37,135 bases of DNA from positions 1-37,135 of the forward strand of contig NZ_JAHKRO010000089.1 of assembly GCF_019396325.1 (NCBI RefSeq). Direction: 5' to 3'. This stretch comes from Nonomuraea ceibae. GTDB lineage: Bacteria; Actinomycetota; Actinomycetes; Streptosporangiales; Streptosporangiaceae. A model generated the notes under the pieces. The model searched no databases. It was not told the origin of the DNA and saw only the letters and a program-made list of their open reading frames with translations. Made by a program: the position numbers and the translations under genes. Position 1 is the first letter of the stretch. Every line of letters starts with the position of its first letter. This document shows, piece after piece, positions 33,633 to 37,135 of this stretch.

Positions 33633-34555
33633 GATCGCGACCACGCCAGGGCGATGCGTGACGCCAGTGCCGTGTTGCCGCGCACGGCGGCCAGGTTCGC
33701 CTCCAGGGACGCGCCGGACGTGCCGCGCACGAGGTAGCCGAGGAGGAACGGGGTGATCGCCTGACCCGTGACGCCGCCGGCCTCCGCGGCCGCCAGCGCC
33801 TCGGCCAGCACGCGGTCGTGCAGCTCCGGGTCGAGCTGCTGGTCGACGGGCACCGGGTTGGCGACGATGAGCGCGGTCTCCTGGCCGCCGAACGCGTCCT
33901 GGCCGCGCATGATCGCGGCGGCGTCCTCCGGCGACTCGATCCGCCACTCCACCGGCTGGCCCGACGAGTGCAGGTAGAAGCCGGGGAACGTCTCCGTCCG
34001 GTAGCCGGCCACGGTCACGCCGCGCGTCTCCAGGCGCTGCAGGGTCGCGGGCACGTCCAGGATCGACTTGACCCCGGCGCACACCACGGTGATGCGGGTG
34101 CGGGCCAGCGTGTCGAGGTCGGCCGACTCGTCCTGCTCCTCGGTCCAGCCGCGGTGCACGCCGCCGAGCCCGCCCGTGGCGAACACCCGGATGCCGGCCC
34201 GCGCCGCCAGGAACGACGTCGCCGACACGGTCGTCGCGCCGCTCGCCTTGAGCGCCGCCGCCACCGGCAGGTCGCGCTGGCCCAGCTTGCGCAGCCCCGA
34301 CTCGGTGGCGATGCGCTCCAGCTCCACCTCGGTCAGCCCGATCCTGGCCACGCCGTCGAGCACCGCGATCGTCGCCGGCACCGCGCCGGCGGACCGGACG
34401 ATCTCCTCCAGCTCCCGGGCGACCTCCAGGTTGCGCGGCTGCGGCAGCCCGTGGGAGATGATCGTGGACTCCAGCGCCACCACCGGCGCACCGGCGGCCA
34501 GGGCCTGGGCGACCTCGTCGGAAGGCTGGAGAAGGGAGTCGGCGGTGGCGCGCAT
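33629..34555 (-). CDS. psuG: Pseudouridine-5'-phosphate glycosidase
   Basis: This 308-residue protein starts with ATG at 34555. The family is unmistakable: VALESTIISHGLPQPRN (Glu29), GQRDLPVAAALKASGATTVSAT, IRVFATGGLGGVHRG, SADL near residue 146, and VVCAGVKSILD, where Lys163 corresponds to the lysine that forms the ribose adduct. ETALIVANPVP and the C-terminal ITPFLLGYLV also match. It reversibly splits pseudouridine 5'-phosphate to uracil and ribose 5-phosphate. The gene overlaps psuK by four bases, forming a two-gene operon. GAGGAG lies 13 bases before the ATG, rather far. Two palindromic elements occur upstream in the 119-bp gap. Confidence 0.95.
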   Translation of the reverse strand: MRATADSLLQPSDEVAQALAAGAPVVALESTIISHGLPQPRNLEVARELEEIVRSAGAVPATIAVLDGVARIGLTEVELERIATESGLRKLGQRDLPVAAALKASGATTVSATSFLAARAGIRVFATGGLGGVHRGWTEEQDESADLDTLARTRITVVCAGVKSILDVPATLQRLETRGVTVAGYRTETFPGFYLHSSGQPVEWRIESPEDAAAIMRGQDAFGGQETALIVANPVPVDQQLDPELHDRVLAEALAAAEAGGVTGQAITPFLLGYLVRGTSGASLEANLAAVRGNTALASRIALAWSRS

Positions 34556-34584
34556 GGTGGGTTTCTTGCTCCTCGGGTGGGTCC

Positions 34585-34595
34585 AGGCAGTGCCT
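34585..34595. promoter_or_regulatory. Small palindrome upstream of psuG
   Basis: AGGCA-G-TGCCT, a perfect 5-bp inverted repeat around one base, lies between a larger palindrome (34601-34627) and the psuG start. It could be an operator or chance. Confidence 0.3.
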
Positions 34596-34600
34596 AGGGT

Positions 34601-34627
34601 GAACGGCGTCTTTTGCAGACTTTGTTC
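34601..34627. promoter_or_regulatory. Candidate operator upstream of the psuG-psuK operon
   Basis: Two nested inverted repeats share one centre: outer arms GAAC (34601-34604) and GTTC (34624-34627), inner arms GTCT (34608-34611) and AGAC (34617-34620). This compound symmetry resembles a dimeric repressor site. No regulator gene is adjacent, so the regulator would be encoded elsewhere. Confidence 0.35.
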
Positions 34628-34674
34628 CAAACTGAGCACGTTACGGCCGGACCGCTCGCACGTCCACTCGGAGA

Positions 34675-36045
34675 TCAGATCAGCAGCGCCACACCCGCCA
34701 GCGAGACGCCCCCGACAAGCGCGGTGGCGATCCCGCCCAGCAGCACGGCCCGCCCGCCCTGGAGCAGTCTCCGTACGTCGATCCCGGTGCCCAGCCCGAA
34801 CAGGGCGGCCGCCATCAGCATATTCGTCACCGAGGGCAGCTTCCGCGTCACGTCGTCCGGCACGACCCCGGTGGCCCGCACCAGCACCATCGCGAGGAAT
34901 CCGGCCACGAACAACGGCACCACCGGCGGCCTCCTCCCCGCCCGGGGCCCGGAGCGCACGGACCGGCGAGCGGCGAGCGCCACCAGCGGCGCGAGCAGGA
35001 TCACCCGGCCGAGCTTGACTGTGACCGCCACCGCCAGCACGCCTGTCGCCGCGCCGATCGCGGCGACCTGCGCCACCTCGTGCACCGCCGCGCCCGTCCA
35101 GATCGCGAGCTGCTCCCGCGACAGCCCCAGCCATGAGGCCACCAGCGGCACGACCACGATGGCCGCGCTCCCGTACAGCACCACCACGCTCAGCGCGCTC
35201 GCCGCCTCGTCGTCGTCGCCCCCCGCGCTGTCGCGCATGGCCGCGATCGCCGCCGCCCCGCAGATCGACACCCCGGTCCCCACCAGCAGCGACGTCCCCG
35301 GGCTCACGCCCAGGCGGCGGCCGATCAACGGCGTGAGCACGAACGTCACGCCCGTCGCCACCACCACGACCGCCATCGCCCGCCACCCCGTCGCCAGCAG
35401 CTGCGGCACCGAGATCTGCAGCCCCAGCAGCACGATCGCCACCCGCAGCACCCGCCGGGACACGAAGTGCAGCCCCGCCCGCGACGCGGCGCCCACCCCT
35501 CCCGCCGCGGCCAGCCCCGCCCCCGCCACCACCGCGACGACGGCCGCGCTGAACGCCGGCACCACCGCGTTCACCCCCATCGCCACCCCGGTCCCCACCG
35601 CCGCGACCCCCACCCCCGGCCCCAGCGTCCGGACCCGCGACCACCCCTCGGACAGGCGGCCCCCACGCGACCGGACCGCCCCCTCGGCCCGCGCCCGCCC
35701 CTGGCCGGCCGCCCCACCACCCGGCCGCACCGACCCCGCGGACCACCGGCGCGACCGGGCCCTCCGGCCCAAGCGCGACCCGTCCGATGCCCAGCTCGCC
35801 CGCGACCCGTCCGGCGACCAGCTCGTACGCGGCCCGTCCGGCGACCAGCTCGTACGCGGCCCGTCCGGCGACCAGCTCGTACGCGGCCCTTCCGACTGCC
35901 GGCTCCTACGCGGACCTTCCGGCTGCCGGTGCGCGCGGGAGGAGGGCGGGACGCCGGGCGACGGCAGGCGGACGGTTCGCGGGCGGTCGGGAACGGGATG
36001 TGACGAACCCCGGCGGGGGAAGCGGAAACGGCGGCTGAGCGGCAT
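34675..36045 (-). CDS. yeiH: YeiH-type membrane transporter (UPF0324, putative sulfate exporter family) with long N-terminal extension
   Basis: This 456-residue protein starts with ATG at 36045. Residues about 115-456 form the UPF0324 core of some 10 membrane helices, with VLLGLQISVPQLLA, LLVGTGVSICGAAAIAA, VVLYGSAAIVVVPLVASWLGL, AIWTGAAVHEVAQVAAIGAATG and FGLGTGIDVRRL, all family hallmarks. The first 110 residues are extra: Pro/Arg/Ser-rich and containing GPRTSWSPD repeats coded by a 27-bp minisatellite (35779-35940). No internal start codon gives a normal-length protein, so the extension is either real or the true start is missed. A LysR-family gene is divergent, as in the enterobacterial yeiE-yeiH pair. 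The substrate is unproven; sulfate or sulfonate is only the family label. Confidence 0.9.
   Translation of the reverse strand: MPLSRRFRFPRRGSSHPVPDRPRTVRLPSPGVPPSSRAHRQPEGPRRSRQSEGPRTSWSPDGPRTSWSPDGPRTSWSPDGSRASWASDGSRLGRRARSRRWSAGSVRPGGGAAGQGRARAEGAVRSRGGRLSEGWSRVRTLGPGVGVAAVGTGVAMGVNAVVPAFSAAVVAVVAGAGLAAAGGVGAASRAGLHFVSRRVLRVAIVLLGLQISVPQLLATGWRAMAVVVVATGVTFVLTPLIGRRLGVSPGTSLLVGTGVSICGAAAIAAMRDSAGGDDDEAASALSVVVLYGSAAIVVVPLVASWLGLSREQLAIWTGAAVHEVAQVAAIGAATGVLAVAVTVKLGRVILLAPLVALAARRSVRSGPRAGRRPPVVPLFVAGFLAMVLVRATGVVPDDVTRKLPSVTNMLMAAALFGLGTGIDVRRLLQGGRAVLLGGIATALVGGVSLAGVALLI
35779..35940. repeat. 27-bp minisatellite inside the yeiH-like gene
   Basis: About six 27-bp units run head to tail. 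Three (35806-35832, 35833-35859, 35860-35886) are identical, and the flanking units (35779-35805, 35887-35913, 35914-35940) are diverged. Each unit encodes nine residues, GPRTSWSPD or variants, on the minus strand, so copy-number change keeps the frame. Confidence 0.9.
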
Positions 36046-36115
36046 GGTCCCAGTCTTCGGCGGGCCGGCGGGCGCCGGTAGCCGTGGCTTGGGTGGGAGG
36101 TCATAGCCTGGGGCT

Positions 36116-37006
36116 ATGAGTGAGCTGCCGGACCTCGCGTCGCTGAAACTGCTGGTCGACGTCGGAGAACTCGGCAGCCTGGGCCGCGCCGCCAAGGCGG
36201 CGGGCATCGCCCAACCCTCCGCGAGCAAGCGCATCGCCCACCTCGAACGCCGCCTCGGCCTGCCGCTCCTGGAGCGGACGCCGCGCGGGTCCACGCTCAC
36301 CGCCGAGGGCCGCATGGTGGCCGGATGGGCCGCCGAGCTGGTGTCCGCCGCCCAGGAGCTCGTACGGGCCGCGCAGGCCGTCCGGCACGGGGCGGCGGCG
36401 CACCTGCGGGTCGCGGCGAGCATGACCATCGCCGAGTACCTGGTCCCGCGCTGGCTCGGCGAACTCCAGAACCGCGAACCCGGCGTGCCCGTCGGCCTCG
36501 ACGTGGTCAACTCCGCCGACGTGGCCGCGCGGGTGCTGGGCGAGGAGGTCGAGCTCGGCTTCGTCGAGGGGCCGAACGTGCCGGACGGGCTGGCCAGCCG
36601 CGTCGTCGGCACCGACCGGCTCGTGGTCGTCGTCGCGCCCGGCCACCCCTGGACGCGCCGCCGCACCGCGCTGCGAGGGCCCGAGCTCGCCGGCACCCCG
36701 CTCGTCGTGCGCGAACGCGGGTCCGGCACCCGCGAGACGCTCGACCGGGCCTTCCGCGAACTGCGCCAGGCCAGCCCCCGGCTGGAGCTCGGCTCGAACT
36801 CCGCCGTCAAGGGCGCCGCCCAGGCCGGTGCCGCGCCCGCCGTCCTCAGCGGCTACGCCGTCGAGGCCGAACTCGCCACCGGCCGCCTCGTCGAGGTCCC
36901 CCTGGCGGGAATCAACCTCGTCCGTACCCTGCGCGCCGTCTGGCGCCAAGGCCGCCCCCTGACCCACCCGGCCGCCACCCTCCTCGCCATCTCCAGCCGC
37001 CCCTGA
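36116..37006 (+). CDS. LysR family transcriptional regulator
   Basis: This 296-residue regulator starts with ATG at 36116. The N-terminal winged helix is clear (LGRAAKAAGIAQPSASKRIAHLERRLGLPLLERT, seen in part as AQPSASKRIAHLERRLG, about residues 22-60). The effector domain (about 95-290) contains MTIAEYLVPRWLGEL, VELGFVEGPNV and the FREL to SNSAVKGAAQAGAAPAVLS segment typical of the CysB/YeiE-like branch. It is divergent from the YeiH-type transporter over a 70-bp gap, so that transporter is the likely target. A TAGCCT box (36104-36109) lies six bases before the ATG, so the mRNA may be leaderless; GGGAGG at 36095-36100 is too far for a normal ribosome site. Confidence 0.94.
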   Translation: MSELPDLASLKLLVDVGELGSLGRAAKAAGIAQPSASKRIAHLERRLGLPLLERTPRGSTLTAEGRMVAGWAAELVSAAQELVRAAQAVRHGAAAHLRVAASMTIAEYLVPRWLGELQNREPGVPVGLDVVNSADVAARVLGEEVELGFVEGPNVPDGLASRVVGTDRLVVVVAPGHPWTRRRTALRGPELAGTPLVVRERGSGTRETLDRAFRELRQASPRLELGSNSAVKGAAQAGAAPAVLSGYAVEAELATGRLVEVPLAGINLVRTLRAVWRQGRPLTHPAATLLAISSRP

Positions 37007-37026
37007 CCCACCCCGCCCCACCCGCT

Positions 37027-37065
37027 GGCCGCCCGCCCTGGCCGCCCGCCCTGGCCGCCCGCCCC
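37027..37065. repeat. 13-bp tandem repeat, three copies
   Basis: GGCCGCCCGCCCT occurs at 37027-37039 and 37040-37052, with a third copy differing in its last base at 37053-37065. It lies after the lysR stop, and its period is not a multiple of three. Confidence 0.85.
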
Positions 37066-37135
37066 CGCCTCTGTCCCTCAGCACCATGTAGATCACGGTC
37101 AGCACGACGAACGCGTAGGTCAGGTACCGCTGCAC
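37066..37135 (-). CDS. Possible C-terminal end of a membrane protein, partial (runs off right edge)
   Basis: The minus strand reads QRYLTYAFVVLTVIYMVLRDR, a convincing membrane helix with a basic end, from the window edge. The frame then enters the 13-bp repeats and stays open through the whole antisense of lysR to 36101, which is not credible as coding. The true end is probably near the repeats, and a copy-number or sequencing change there may have shifted the frame. No identification is possible. Confidence 0.3.

Noticed and set aside
33633..34082. N-terminal extension of the PfkB kinase frame
   Set aside because: It overlaps psuG in another frame; the GTGA overlap at 33629-33632 gives a normal PfkB N-terminus.
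35779..35940. CRISPR-like array
   Set aside because: Units are directly adjacent with no spacers and lie in frame in a coding region, so this is a minisatellite.
36101..37135. Full-length 344-residue minus-strand gene
   Set aside because: All but the first 25 residues are antisense to a convincing LysR gene and low in complexity.

Overview
The window is very GC-rich throughout, with strongly biased third codon positions, GTG/TTG starts, many 4-bp ATGA/GTGA stop-start overlaps and several leaderless promoters. This fits a filamentous actinomycete. The gene repertoire (large LuxR-type ATPase regulator, fused 2-oxoacid dehydrogenase E1, MoxR-DUF58-transglutaminase operon, Pro/Gly-rich proteins) suggests Streptosporangiales, for example Nonomuraea-like, but that placement is inference. 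Gene density is close to complete. I see no tRNA, rRNA, CRISPR array, insertion sequence or prophage, and no gene-free stretch longer than about 200 bp.

Layout. (1) 1-2040, minus: two coupled genes of unknown function running off the left edge, each with a winged-helix-like segment. (2) 2141-9365, plus: an envelope-type operon encoding an anchored propeller/FN3/SH3-like protein, a MoxR AAA+ ATPase, a DUF58 protein and a TgpA-like membrane transglutaminase whose whole catalytic triad is replaced, followed by a translationally coupled AlkZ-like (HTH_42) DNA glycosylase. It meets, tail to tail, a transmembrane Ser/Thr kinase (9362-10945) with an FN3-like outer domain. (3) 10992-14205: an M50 metallopeptidase on minus, then amidohydrolase, SnoaL-like protein and CorA on plus. 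(4) 14230-18922: IclR regulator divergent from a fumarylacetoacetate-hydrolase-family enzyme, a decayed MFS transporter, and a one-chain alpha-beta E1 dehydrogenase without E2 or E3. (5) 19121-20464: a secreted protein of repeated beta domains, closed by a very strong bidirectional terminator.

(6) 20541-26778: a TetR regulator divergent from a leucine/isovalerate-type catabolic operon (methylcrotonyl-CoA carboxylase beta and alpha, HMG-CoA lyase, acyl-CoA dehydrogenase). The divergent promoter carries a palindrome of the form GTTAAY-N4-RYTAAC, and a better copy lies at the tetR stop codon. (7) 26836-30213: a GNAT acetyltransferase and a large LuxR-family ATPase regulator. (8) 30235-36045, minus: a Pro/Gly-rich protein with a sigma-region-4-like helix-turn-helix and repeated GSFPAV motifs, the pseudouridine catabolic pair psuG-psuK, and a YeiH-type transporter whose N-terminal extension is encoded by a 27-bp minisatellite, divergent from a LysR regulator (36116-37006). 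The last 130 bases carry 13-bp tandem repeats and possibly the end of another membrane protein.

No complete, obviously new system can be proved from sequence alone. The best candidates for a second look are the envelope operon with its triad-less transglutaminase and coupled DNA glycosylase, the two-gene module at the left edge, the paired TetR sites, and the sigma-4-like GSFPAV protein. All family assignments come from recognising motifs by eye; no database search was possible.
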